64,000 nucleotides of DNA, taken from positions 113,208-177,207 of the forward strand of contig JAHQIW010004388.1 in assembly GCA_019055375.1 (NCBI GenBank). Reading direction: 5' to 3'. Shown piece by piece: positions 12,604 through 22,860 of the stretch. The stretch comes from Parelaphostrongylus tenuis (lineage: Eukaryota > Nematoda > Chromadorea > Rhabditida > Metastrongylidae). Below the pieces are notes generated by a model that saw only the letters and a list, made by a program, of their open reading frames with translations, was not told the DNA's origin and searched no databases. A program made the position numbers and the translations under genes. Position 1 is the first letter of the stretch, and every line of letters starts with the position of its first letter.

Positions 12604-13030
12604 TTCTATTTTGTTCAGGGATTTGTGTCCAAGCGAGCAGCGTTTCGGTTCTTTGTTGAGTCCCGCACCAGCAACACCAATTTGGGAGACCCTATCACGC
12701 TGATGTCGACGCAGTCTTATCTGCTTCAAGACAGCGAAAGCCTGCATACCGCCAAATTGACAGAGAGGAAGTTAACTAAACTACCGTCTGACCATCACCT
12801 CTTCTGGTAGGTGAAGGACTTCCTGAGTAAGGAGAAGTTCCAAGACATCAATGATATGCGTCGAGGATTGACAGCTTTCCTTCAGTCTAAGGATGACGAG
12901 TTCTGTGATCGAGATATTGATTTGTTGTCTGAGAGATGGCAGAAATGTGATCAGGTTAATGACGTACAGTTTGAATAGTGTCATTTGATGTTTATTTCTC
13001 TAGTTCTAAAACTCATGATGAGAGCCAATG
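12604..13030 (+). mobile_element. mariner transposase relic, internally deleted
   Basis: An N-terminal piece SKRAAFRFFVE...NTNLGD (from 12,628) matches the helix-turn-helix region of the full-frame copy at 49.5 kb. From 12,770 a C-terminal piece reads SDHHLFW, then FLSKEKFQDINDMRRGL, then SKDDEFCDRDIDLLSERWQ, the usual mariner C-terminus. The central part with the catalytic DD(D) residues is missing and a stop follows HHLFW. A degenerate terminal repeat 'ctaaaactcatgatgagag' is at about 13,006. Confidence 0.8.
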
Positions 13031-13295
13031 CCTTTGTAAAGCTCGTGTATTACCTATCGTTTGCATAATCTTATTTAGCGTAACATGAAAGAAGAATATG
13101 TGAAGTTCCAATACAACGAAAGCGGTATTATTACATTTATTTAATATGATACAAACATACAGTCACCTCTCAAATGCATTAAAGATAGATAATCAGTATT
13201 AGAAGAGGCATCAACATCATATTACTTCTGTCAAGAAGTGGCGGACCATGACTAATGAAACAACCGCTGTGTTCCTAAGCACCTAGAAATCTTAG

Positions 13296-13490
13296 GTGAG
13301 CACGTGTCAGACGGATTATATGCTTAAATTATGGAGAAATTGGTTCCTAGGTACTACTGAAGGAAAACTCAAGTACCAAGTGGTTCTACTGGCTCCGCAC
13401 AGCTTGTGCCAAGAAGTCATCGGCTGCGACTGCGGACAATTGACTCGGATCATCCGCTTTAAAGGAAACTTCGAAACGTTAGCCGAATAA
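13296..13490 (+). other. Open frame, possible retroelement debris
   Basis: A 64-codon frame includes LWRNWFLG, then KLKYQVVLLAPHSLCQEVIG. This vaguely resembles the zinc-binding start of LTR-retrotransposon integrases, but the His pair is not evident. Its last 60 bases ('tgcggacaatt' and 'cgaaacgttagccgaataaa') resemble the 3' end of the Penelope-like copies instead. Identity is unresolved. Confidence 0.25.
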
Positions 13491-13584
13491 ATATCATCAA
13501 TAACCACGTGTGAGCTGAAAATCTGAAAACAAATTGATTATTTACACTGACGTTGAATGAAAGCCAGCTTAGTGAATTATAGTA

Positions 13585-13720
13585 CGCTAAGTCTCCACCT
13601 GGGAACAAATTATGGGATGAACCCAATAATGTAGAGAGGTGTGCATAAACATTTGCGTCGGTCGGAGTTCGACCTCGCGGATCTCACTCATTCCGGGAGC
13701 GAGTGCTAAACCGTTACACC
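13585..13720 (-). repeat. tRNA-like repeat
   Basis: The minus strand reads 'ggtgtaacggtttagcact', then 'gagatccgcgaggtcgaact' (B-box-like). The flanking 'aacccaataatgt' block recurs at 46,985-47,062, so this is a dispersed repeat and not a single tRNA gene. Confidence 0.35.
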
Positions 13721-14039
13721 AATTAATGGATATATCAAATTTGAATAAATAAGCAGGTAATGATAACAATCACGACGAAACGTAAAAAGTAGATATAGAA
13801 TGAAGACGGACTAAGAAAAAACCACTTGCCTTCTTGTTCTGAGGGGTGAAGGATCATTCAGTATTTCACAGAGTGTACGACGTCTCACTAAACTGGAAAA
13901 AGATTCAAAAACGTTCATGTGAAATCAAGCTATAAACAATTATAACATCATAAACTTACTGGATGCTTGAATAGCCCTTTTTCACTGGTAGTACAGGCTA
14001 TAGCGTAGTAATGTCGCTTCTCTCCTGTAATTATTGTCT

Positions 14040-14679
14040 GACGAAGTCCAGTTGTTCATTGTCCAGTTCAAGTCGAATGGAGGAGTACTTTCTTTGCAAA
14101 ACTATCAACAACAATTTACGGAATAAAAGATTACAAATCATCAGAGATCGTCGATGAACACAATGAAATGATACAATCGACAAATCAACAGAAGGAAATG
14201 CTTCAGCAGTCTTGTGCTAGCAGTGATAAGCTCAACCACGGAAGCCTCCGGGGACTCCACGAACGGCCCCTCGTGCTCCTCCCCGAGCCATACCGGCACC
14301 TCTTGCACGAAATGAAATGTACCTCTACCACCACGGCCGCTTTCTCGAGTATCTCCGCCCATTCCCATACCAATAGCTCCCTTCTGTACGCGTCTAATAT
14401 TTTTGAACATCGGGGCGTTTTTTGAGCATATCCGGAAGGATCATAAAGCGAATCTTGTTACCCCTCACAAGAACATTGTCGAGTTGATGAGTTCGACCGT
14501 CTCGGAACGTTACACCTACTTCGGCCATCTGACAATTCATATTGTCTTCGGCTTCCAAAGGTTTACCACGATACACTTCACCAGTTACAGTTCCCAGTGT
14601 CACCACATGTCCTTAAGCTTCGTGCAGGATCTTGATTGGCACGTCGACTGATGTCATTTCTTCAAACTTGGGTAATTAA
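14040..14679 (-). pseudogene. Processed pseudogene of spliceosomal Sm D3, with SL1 leader
   Basis: The functional parent is a core Sm-ring protein of the spliceosomal snRNPs. The minus strand from ATG at 14,657 begins MTSVDVPIKILHEA, then [36 protein letters not shown] and [15 protein letters not shown], the Sm1 and Sm2 motifs of D3, continuing [18 protein letters not shown] and an RG-rich tail. There are no introns. A TAA replaces the Glu codon after HEA, and an extra base in the A-run after DMLK shifts the frame, so it is dead. Upstream of the ATG lies TTTAATTACCCAAGTTTGA (14,662-14,680), matching positions 3-21 of nematode SL1. The source was therefore a trans-spliced mRNA. The tail after about 14,290 is frame-shifted. 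Confidence 0.92.
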
Positions 14680-14680
14680 A
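14662..14680 (-). other. Fossil SL1 spliced-leader sequence
   Basis: Nineteen consecutive bases identical to positions 3-21 of SL1 (established sequence in nematodes), four bases before the Sm D3 start codon on the same strand. It is part of the retrocopied mRNA, not an SL RNA gene: no splice donor follows it. Confidence 0.9.
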
Positions 14681-15379
14681 ATTATTGTCTATGGTGGTGA
14701 TGTGCTTCGAGTATCGTGACGCATGAGAGACCACTTGGTAACTTTATACTCGTTCACATATGCAAATGCAGGCCAACTAAAGTTGGCTGCTGGCATACCT
14801 GTCCATCGTTTGATTGGTCTTTCAAGAGGACGCTTGCATTCTTCTGAAGTGTGCTCCGCTTTCCTTTTCAACATCTGTCATTAGTTTTTCTTTCAAATGT
14901 GACCGGCCCATCTGTTTTTCGTTATCGATGTGTGTATTTTTGACCACGAAGGTGTTCAGATTTTAAAAGTCAGATCTAGGCAAGTCGGCCAGCTATCTGA
15001 GTTCCCAGTTAAATTCTAAAACGCTTTGTTCAAGTCCTCTCTATCTGGCGCGGAGATTTCTTCACGTGAATCAACTGCCAGCTCACGTCTCTGCTGGATA
15101 ACGGAGCATTGAAAGGGCTGGGAATCGACAGATAAACACTCAGTACCTGGGTTCGTCTCTTCGCGTCTATCTTCTCAAAGGTCTTCAGATACACAGGTAA
15201 ACATTTTGATACCTATGCATTCATGTTCGGCTATCGCGCCTTCCAGGTAGACGCATCGCCTCACTAACAGTATCTGAGTGAGATGACGTCACACGGCATG
15301 GTACGAAACGCATCTTTGATCCTTGAAGGGATGATACGTATACCCTATTCGTCACAGTCCAGCGCTTTCTATTTCAAAC

Positions 15380-15770
15380 ACATCACGGCAACATCTTCAT
15401 CGACGCAGTGCAGCACTGAGTAGCTTTGACATTGCTGCTGCCTTGCCGAAGCCTTCGCCAATGCGATGCGACGGTGACGGGTTGATAAATGAGCCATATT
15501 TTTGTAACGTAGTTTTCATAGCAGTCTGCTAATGTTAGTAGGTAGGGTGGGTGTACGGCTTTGCTGTCGAACGATGCCGACAAGAACGAATTCGCTTCAA
15601 TACTGCCAAACGCTTTTTCATAGTCGATGAGGGTCAGGATAAGAGGCAGATGGTTTACTTGACATATTTCAATGACTGGTCGAGAAGATCTGGACGTGGT
15701 CGATGCACCAGAATCCTTAACGAAGCGACAATGTACACGACTGCACGAAACATCATCAAACATTATATAA
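15380..15770 (-). pseudogene. RTE-like non-LTR reverse transcriptase relic
   Basis: The minus strand reads PVIEICQVNHLPLILTLIDY then EKAFGSIEANSFL, and later LADCYENYVTKIWLIYQP and RRLRQGSS. These match the order LTFIDYEKAFDSVE ... RQGD in RTE-clade reverse transcriptases (palm motifs A and B). The FADD catalytic motif is not visible. Several frame changes occur, including just upstream at the decayed 'GF..IDH' segment. It is truncated at both ends. Confidence 0.75.
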
Positions 15771-15984
15771 GAATTAGTATATTATATAGCACATAAAGCG
15801 AGACACGAAATGGTCAGCATCTGCGATAAAGGTGAAACGCAGGTTCACTTCTTGCGGGAAGTTTCAAGTTGTGATTATCATTTGGCATTGTCGAAAATAT
15901 CGCTATAGTATAAAAACAGCGATAAAAGCAGTCAAATTAAAAATTCTTAGAGAATGTCCACTACTCAATCAGTAAAGTTTAAAA

Positions 15985-16232
15985 AAGCTGTCGTCGTTGA
16001 TCAATCCCTGAAGGATCCGTCATGTAATCGTCATCAATCTTTGGTTCCTTACAGGTGACTGAATGCATGTCTCTCACCTTTACAACCACTGAAGGTGGCC
16101 TACCGAAGTATCGTCAGTGGTGATTAATATCAACATTAGAGGGATGGAAGCCTTGGTAAGTTATGAGCAAAAGATTGACCGAATTATCTTTGTGTAGCGC
16201 AGAGCACCTCTAAGCACTGCCCCTCATGCGTT
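15985..16232 (-). repeat. tRNA-derived SINE, family A
   Basis: Diverged minus-strand copy with head near 16,230 ('gcagtgcttagaggtgctct') and tail near 15,990 ('gggattgatcaacgac'). Confidence 0.65.
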
Positions 16233-16329
16233 CTTTTTACGGTTTCAAAACCGACTATTATACTCTTTACATTTGACACTTAATTGACCCGTCTTCATAC
16301 TGTTTTATTTTACTTTGCGAACCCCACTT

Positions 16330-16565
16330 TCGTAGATACTGATTGAGCGAGTCTCCTTGCAATCTCGAGGCTAGCCTGGCTGTGACGCTCCATAAGGCGT
16401 TGTTGTTGACTACAAGAGAGAGATGAAGGGGGGGGGGGTGGAGCGGCTGGTGAAACTTGGTTTTACGTGGGCCGTGACAAGCATCACATCTACTCGGCCA
16501 CGGCGCCGTCCACTGTGCAGAGCAGGAGCGTCAGCGGCGCAATATTGACTATCCGCCTCAGGAAG
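16330..16565 (-). repeat. tRNA-derived repeat, family B
   Basis: The minus strand has 'gcgccgtggccgagtagat', the clearest A-box region of this family, followed by 'gcttgtcacggcccacgt' and 'aaaaccaagtttcacc'. A run of ten G occurs at about 16,428-16,437. Confidence 0.55.
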
Positions 16566-16569
16566 GATG

Positions 16570-17075
16570 AGAGTCGTAGTTTGCTCATCTCTGTTGGTGC
16601 TCCTTTCCCACACTAAGAACTAGCGACGACGAACGTTTTACACTTTATTTCTAGTGAAATTATCACCGAACGCAGAGTGTTGTACACTCGATTGCTTGTG
16701 GCTAGTATATTCCATATATCATATCTTTCGTTTCGAGTGTTTTCTCAAGACCACAGCTTTTTCAATATGCCACAAAATCATTATTGAGCCATGCATGTGG
16801 CCACAGCACTCTGTGTTCGGTGATAATTTCACTAGAAATAAAGTGTAAAACGTTCGTCGTCGCTAACTCTTAATGGGGGAAGGGGCTACCACAGAGATTG
16901 GCAAAAGTCGAGAAAGGGTAACTGCCAGACTGACGAGACTGCAAGGTCGAAACACGTTTATCGGGCTCAGCCTTTTTTAACAGACCACACGACATGTATG
17001 GCTCAAAATAATTTGGTAATATATTAAAATTTGAGCCGCGGTCTTAAGAAAACACTCGAAACGAGAGATATTCAA
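16570..17075. mobile_element. Fold-back repeat family copy
   Basis: Segment 16,630-16,690 ('acgttttacactttatttc', 'cgaacgcagagtgttgtac') returns inverted at about 16,800-16,860 ('cactctgtgttcggtgat', 'aaataaagtgtaaaacgt'). No coding capacity. Confidence 0.6.
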
Positions 17076-18344
17076 AGTATAGTTCACTAAGCCGCTGCGG
17101 GGTCACCGGACTTTCCATCACACCACGGTGGGTAGAGGGCTGCAAGTCTTGTCCTTGAGAGGATTGCAGCATCATCGAGTTGATCGTAAGTAAGCCACGA
17201 CGACTCATAGTCATGAATATACCACATGAATATCGCGATTTGATCAGATCTAGCGATATTTGATGAAGCCGAATACAAGGTACATCCCTCACTGATGGAT
17301 CAGTGCCGACAGCTTTGTCGTTCTATCAGCAGCAATAGCACTTCATGCTTGTTTGAATTCATTTTAGGCGCATTCGAGACCACACTGTATTTTCCAGATC
17401 TGCTGTAATGTTGACTAAAAGCAAAAGCACCTATTCTGGCTGTTTTGGTTTCTGTCGTTCAAATTCAGTTTTATCACTTACTTGTTCTTTTTCTACTGCT
17501 GCCTCTCAGCTTGAGCTTTGGTGATTTTCCTGTCGTTCTGTTGTATTTTATCCGTCCACCTTCCGCTTGGAGCAAATGAAGAAATGAAATAGACTACGCT
17601 AGGCAAACGCCTTATATACATCTTTGAGAAAAACAATGATATTACTGTCGTTATCGTTATCTTATCACTTGCTGTTGCCTCGAAAATGTTTATCACTTGT
17701 TGTTATCCTAGTTGTACCCTTCGTTATCTTATCACTTGCTCTTTTCCCAGTTCTACCCATGGTCATACAGCGTTAAATTTTCTGTATAGTGACTATTCCT
17801 AAGAAAAGCGAGCTGATAGCTCGGCTTCCCGTTTGGTTAATACTGCTCTGCTCATAAGTTCAATATGTAATGCTGTCTGTTGAGAGATTTTGGTGGTCAG
17901 TGCACGTTCCATAAATTCCAACTCAGTAATTTCCATTCTTCTCTTGAGATAATATTTATTGTGTTCGACATTTGAAAGGCACTGTTGTCTTAAATCTTGC
18001 AACTCTTCTTGCTTACGAAGTGCTCCAGCGACCGGAAGAGGTGATAGTAAGATGTAGAACGGTTCGAGTTTAAAGTGTGTAGAAGTAACTGTAAAATTTC
18101 GTTGTAACTGAAAGTGATTGAACGAGCCATAAGTACGAAGTTGGCATTTTTATGAAGGGAAGTGAAAGGATGAGAAGCGAAAAAATCAAAACCACTTAAT
18201 CCGTAACTTCAAGATTATCTTCTCGACAACTTTTCCCTGATGGTATGTTATGCAGGACCGATTACTCTAAAAAAATTTTGCTGTAATGTTGTCCCATTCA
18301 AGGCTCTAATCAAAACTTGTTAATCTGGTCTTTTCGTTTTCTGC

Positions 18345-18500
18345 TGAACGTTGTAGAATACTGGTTGAACGCCTTTTCTTACGATCTCGAGGATAGCCTA
18401 GCTAGGTGTTCTACAGGTAGTACATTTTTGACTGCAGGAGAAGGTGGGGTTCGGTCACGCGCGCGCCGCAGCGATATCGCTGTTGTCGGGTACCGCACTC
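18345..18500 (-). repeat. tRNA-derived repeat, family B, partial
   Basis: Shares 'gttgtagaatactggttga' and the 'ctcgaggatagcct' block with 6,880-7,000 and 16,330-16,380. The tRNA-like end is decayed. Confidence 0.4.
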
Positions 18501-18814
18501 GTGTTACGAAGTGGGAAAGCTTTTATTGTTTCAGTGTCCTGTAAATTTTCATCGAACATATCGGCGACGATATGTGGTTTTTGTCGAATTCTACATCGTT
18601 TCTCCCGACTAGTACACTTTAGGTGTTGAAGACTTGAAACGTTTATGGGAGTGCCTGTGCTTGCTTTATTGCTCTAATGATATGAATGATTTTTGAATAT
18701 TGCTTCTGTTTTGTTTTCAAAACTCAATGTTCTTCCAGAAAGTCGAGGGTAAAGAACGGAGTGTAATTTTTTTGTTTTTCTTGGACGTACGTTTAGCTGC
18801 TGTCCTAAGCCAAC

Positions 18815-19205
18815 TGTTACTGCGTGAACGTGGACCACTACAATAGAGCTGTGTCATGTCGACGTTTGTGCATTTTCATCCTACATCAAGACAAAGCAAG
18901 GCTGTTTGTCTTCAAATTGACAAAGCAGGAATTTGACCGAACTGAGCTGTGATTTGCTGGATTATCGGCTGCACTGTTCCAACTTGTCGTCGTCTGACTA
19001 TCGCCTCTTCGAGTCGCTGGAGCACTTCCCGAGCAAACAGAAGTTCCGATACATCAGTCATTTGTGTCGAGGATTGACAATTAACTTTGAGTCTAAGGAT
19101 GACGAGTTTTTTGAACGCGGTATTGATTAATCGTCTGAGAGAATACAGAAATGTCTTCAAGCTGATGGCGCATACTTTGAATAGAGTTGTTGAGCGATTT
19201 GAAAA
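18815..19205 (+). mobile_element. mariner transposase C-terminal relic
   Basis: Reads NVDHYNRAVSCR, then after frame changes PLRVAGALPE-like and DDEFFERGID segments, parallel to the relic at 45.86-46.2 kb ('agctgtgtcatgtcg', 'gcatactttgaatagag'). It is multiply frame-shifted. Its end coincides with the outer edge of the left arm of the large palindrome. Confidence 0.7.
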
Positions 19206-19239
19206 AACTGTAAAAATGAATTGAATGAATGTGTAAACT

Positions 19240-20165
19240 GAATGGAGTAGATGGGCTGAGGCTTCGGCAAACCTCCTATTCGGGGCCTGGCCGTATGTGG
19301 TATTACACTATTTGAATGATTCGGAGGATCTCAAATGTATATAGCCTATGTCAGGTCAAAGGTTTAAACAAAGAAAGGGCTCGAGGTCTGGTGTGAAGGT
19401 GATGCATTTGTCCTTCCGGTTCATTTTAGGATCTTTGGCGTTTATCCAAAAAACTTCAATACTTTTGCGCTTTGGTGTTTTTCATTAATGCGCTAGGGTC
19501 GTGACAGTCACATCAAAATCATTATTGATGGGTTGTTGGGCCCTATGTAGACCTAAAGGTTTGCTTTTATCGATTAGATTTACTATGTAGATGTCTATGC
19601 GGATGAAAAGTGTTCTACTTGTTTCGCCTATATATTCTTCCCCGTATGTCTCACATGTAATCAAATAAATCGTGCTCGATATCATACAATCTCCCTCCTT
19701 TCCGTTAGGGCAGATTATGCAGGTTTTGGTGTTGCACAATCGATCGTAAAGTCTATTGCGGATCAGCTGATGACGTAGGGTGAGAGGTGGGATTTCTATA
19801 GCTGTCACAGTATTCTCAAGACCACATCATTTCAGGCATCTTTCAATCGCGATGCTAATTTCGTTTAATATAACTGGCAGTTTGAAGGGGATTTCATTTA
19901 AGTGTGGAGTACTGCTCTTTTGAGGCTTAATTTTACTTTTCAAAATTTACGGAGTGGCTGATGCATTGCAGCCATTGGAAAATGCTATTTCTCGCTCCAA
20001 GATTAGCGATTCGTTCTTTTCTTCTTCTCCTGTGTGCACATCATTAGCCGTTCGATACATATTTTTATTGAGCAATTTTTTCATGTGTGAAGGATGAGAG
20101 AAAAGGTAATGATTTAAATGTTTTTTGCTATTTGAATTCCGGTACCGCGTGGTGCACACTCACTT
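19240..20165 (-). mobile_element. Penelope-like element relic (RT end plus GIY-YIG), left arm
   Basis: From about 20,160 down it reads RTANDVHTGEEEKNESL then EREIAFSNG, the end of the reverse transcriptase region. From 19,790 it reads LRHQLIRNRLYDRLCNTK, then CPNGKEGDCM, IYLITCETYGEEYIGETSR and HRAQQPINNDFDVTVTTLA, which is a Cys linker followed by the GIY-YIG nuclease. The frame breaks after IRID. The 3' non-coding part runs to 19,240, the edge of the palindrome. Confidence 0.8.
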
Positions 20166-20211
20166 TTCGGAAGATTTATTTGATGCTTATGATTAGGCAG
20201 CTCCCACTTAA

Positions 20212-20488
20212 AACTTTCTCGCTTATATTTCACATATATGGATTGTCTATTCAACTTTTAAAAGCATCTGCAGATTTAGTGTATCGCGAAATAGACAATG
20301 AAGCAGGTGTTTTTGCACCTACGGTAAGGACAATTAGTAGAGAACTGGAGCTTCAGCCATGGACATCAGGGCGATGGCAAGGTCTGCTGGTTAATCGCTT
20401 ACCCATGGCTAACCCTCAGATTTGCATGGAATATTTTCACAATCGTCAGAAGTCTGAACAACTAAGACATTGTCTCAATATAATCTAA
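20212..20488 (+). CDS. Unidentified open frame conserved in both palindrome arms
   Basis: About 83 codons ending at TAA 20,488; it includes QLLKASADLVYREIDNE, TVRTISRELELQPW and MANPQICMEYFHNRQK. The mirrored frame at 41,280-41,525 (-) is open over the same length, with several residue changes and no frameshift. The upstream splice context is unclear and no family is recognised. Open reading in both copies could reflect either selection or the recent age of the duplication. Confidence 0.3.
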
Positions 20489-20929
20489 AAACATAATTCA
20501 AGCGTTCCTGAGGTCTGATGTGGCACCAGTAGCTCTAGGTGTACGTTTCATCATATTCTCACACGCTCCATCAGTAGCACGTGCTCATTGGTTCAACGTA
20601 AACCCTACCGTTTTTGATGCAGATGTTTATGATGCACAAAATCACTTATTTTAGAGAGATCATGGTATGATTTGCCTCATTGTGATCGAATCAAAGACCA
20701 TAGGTATTTTCCCAGCCACCCATGCAGGCACAAATCTACGATGATTTTATCAATAATAGATATGTACAAACATTGCAATGGCCTATTTTGAAAACTGGCT
20801 ATCAACCTACTGGGGACGAAGCATACTCCTTTGAATGCAAGTGTTTTTCCTGAATTTTTTTACCAAACACAGCCTTTCTCTTAAACATTTAGTAAGTAAT
20901 TTTAGGCTCAAAAATCTCAGTATCGTTTC

Positions 20930-21790
20930 AAGTTATTAAAAAGGCTTTTTTAGTGCACTGTAGCAGTGAGAACCAAATTATGTTTCACACTCTGCTTGCT
21001 TTGTTTACTCGTTAAGGGTCTGTGGATGACACCATTCGCTAGATAATTCAAATTCAGGAAATCTGAATGTAAAATTATTCGTTGAAAAGCTCCCTGTAGG
21101 GCACTGTAAGGGCGAAAAAGGAGCGAAAAAGAATACTATGTTCCACACACCAAGTAGCTCGCCCTTCGCTTGAATTTCACGGCGAGTTTATTTGGTAATA
21201 TAAAGTCAAAATGAAAGTTAGCGTTTATAAAATGGCACAATAAAACCTCTTGTGTTTCTAATGAAAGGTCTGTGGAAGTTTAGTTTGAAAAGCAGAAGAA
21301 CTTTATAGATAAATAACGAAATTTGTGCCTTTTGGCGCAGCAGCTGAAGTCGTGATGCGCGCTACCCTACTCGAGACGTGAGCAATTTTTGTTGTTCATT
21401 CAGAGCTATTTCCGCCATTTCATATGAAACGCTCACAATTTTTGATATTTGCTTTCTTCATTTTCTCTGATAGGCTAATGCTTCTAAGTGCTCACTATCT
21501 TCGAGTATCAAGCGTCAAAATTTTTTCGATGTCTAGAAGCCTCTTCAAAACTAAACCTTTTTTTGGAATTATCACTTTCCAGGCTATCGAATAAATACTG
21601 CGACTCGCTGGAAAGCCGTCTTTGAGCCCTAGCAGGCAGAAACTTCTTTGAAGGTTCAACACAATCCTCTCTTGGCGGCTACAGCGCACAGACAGCCTTG
21701 TTACAAACCAAATGTAGTATTGAAATCACAGAAATTTGAGCTATCGAATGATTTCTAGAGTCTAAGTAAAGAGCAAAAAATGCTCCCGCC
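20930..21790. repeat. Family H repeats, left arm
   Basis: At least two tandem-like units carry 'gcactgtagcagtgagaac' and 'gcactgtaagggcgaaaaa', followed by 'gagctatcgaatgattt' at 21,738. Mirrored at 40,000-40,880. No coding potential. Confidence 0.4.
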
Positions 21791-22283
21791 TTCAAAGAGC
21801 CAATCCAAAGTTAAAGAAGTTGAATTTATATTGATAAGTGAATGAGAAAATTGATATTTCTCGTATTTGTTAGAAACAACGAATGTAATCAGCGTATGTT
21901 CAAGTAGTTAATTGACTAAAGCGAATATATTTATATTCTCAACGAACTGACCCAAACTGACCATTTTTTCAGTCATGTTGTTCACATTAATTCTCTTATT
22001 GTACCCAAATTTATGTACTGAATCCTGAGAATTTAGAATTTAACGACGGTTTGTAAGAATTAAATGTACCTTCAGAATATCACGACAGCCTCCTGTATGT
22101 CAGTCTTTAATCCAACGTGCAGGTTAAAACCGTGCGAAATGCTAGACAGCTGTAGCGAGCGATATTGCATAGTGCAGTCAAAATTTCTGCATTTTTTCGT
22201 TATTTGATTAAACAAAATCAAATATTGGTTAAAGCCCTGCCGTTGCATTTTTCATTATACTCTCGTTATCAAAAACAGGAAGT

Positions 22284-22395
22284 TTGGAAATTGTCAAGTC
22301 ATTTAAGAACGAATTCGACAAGCGGTTTCCCTACAAGCTACCGGGAGAAGCTAGTGAATTCAAAACGACGATTGCGAAAATTTTTTCGAAGGTAA
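22284..22395 (+). CDS. Possible short coding exon, unidentified
   Basis: The frame reads FKNEFDKRFPYKLPGEASEF then KTTIAKIFSK, ending at a plausible donor 'gaaggtaaaaat'. The mirrored copy (39,440-39,560, -) has indels that break this frame. I do not recognise the protein, and it may belong to the transposon remnant downstream. Confidence 0.25.
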
Positions 22396-22539
22396 AAATA
22401 TTGTTGCATTATTTATTGGGTTGTCGTATAATTTCCTCACACAGTTGCTTTCATTTCAAATCGGGTTATTTCCAAAAGGCTATGGTTCTGTCGAAGAATG
22501 ATCTAGCAGCTTTAGCCAGACTACTGCGGCCGTAGCACC

Positions 22540-22860
22540 CATGCACGACGACACCACAATGCAGAGCTGAATAGCCAGATTTTGGAGAAATCAAGCTGGG
22601 CCACTATACCCACATCGATGCCTCCCCATCATCCATCTCTTCTATGCCTTGGAGAGCATCTGCCAGGGAAAAAAATACAATGACTACAACCAGCTCTAAA
22701 GTGACCTCACCAATTTCTTTGTCTGCCAGCTTCATTCTTTCTGGGAAGAGGACATTCAATCGTTACACGCACCAAATGTTGCATATCACTGATAGTGATG
22801 GTGACTGTATGATTAAACTAATAAGTTTCTTCCAGTTATAAGCGATCGAATCAACAAAAG
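22540..22860 (+). mobile_element. mariner/Tc1-type transposase C-terminus, left arm
   Basis: Combining frames, the plus strand reads NAELNSQILEKSSW-like, then FYALESICQGK, KYNDYNQL, LTNFFVCQLHSYWEEDIQSL and HITDSDGDCM. This fits the end of a mariner transposase (LFRSL..., FF..KP..FW..GI..LP.RW..V). At least two frame changes occur. The mirrored copy at 39,000-39,290 (-) shows the element was already present before the duplication. Confidence 0.6.

Larger units (their letters stand above)
14029..14690 (-). repeat. 11-bp target-site duplication flanking the Sm D3 retrocopy
   Basis: The identical 11-mer aattattgtct occurs at 14,029-14,039 and 14,680-14,690. The right copy directly adjoins the SL1-derived 5' end of the retrocopy. 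This marks the insertion as 14,040-14,679. I do not see a poly(A) tail at the left (3') junction. Confidence 0.8.
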
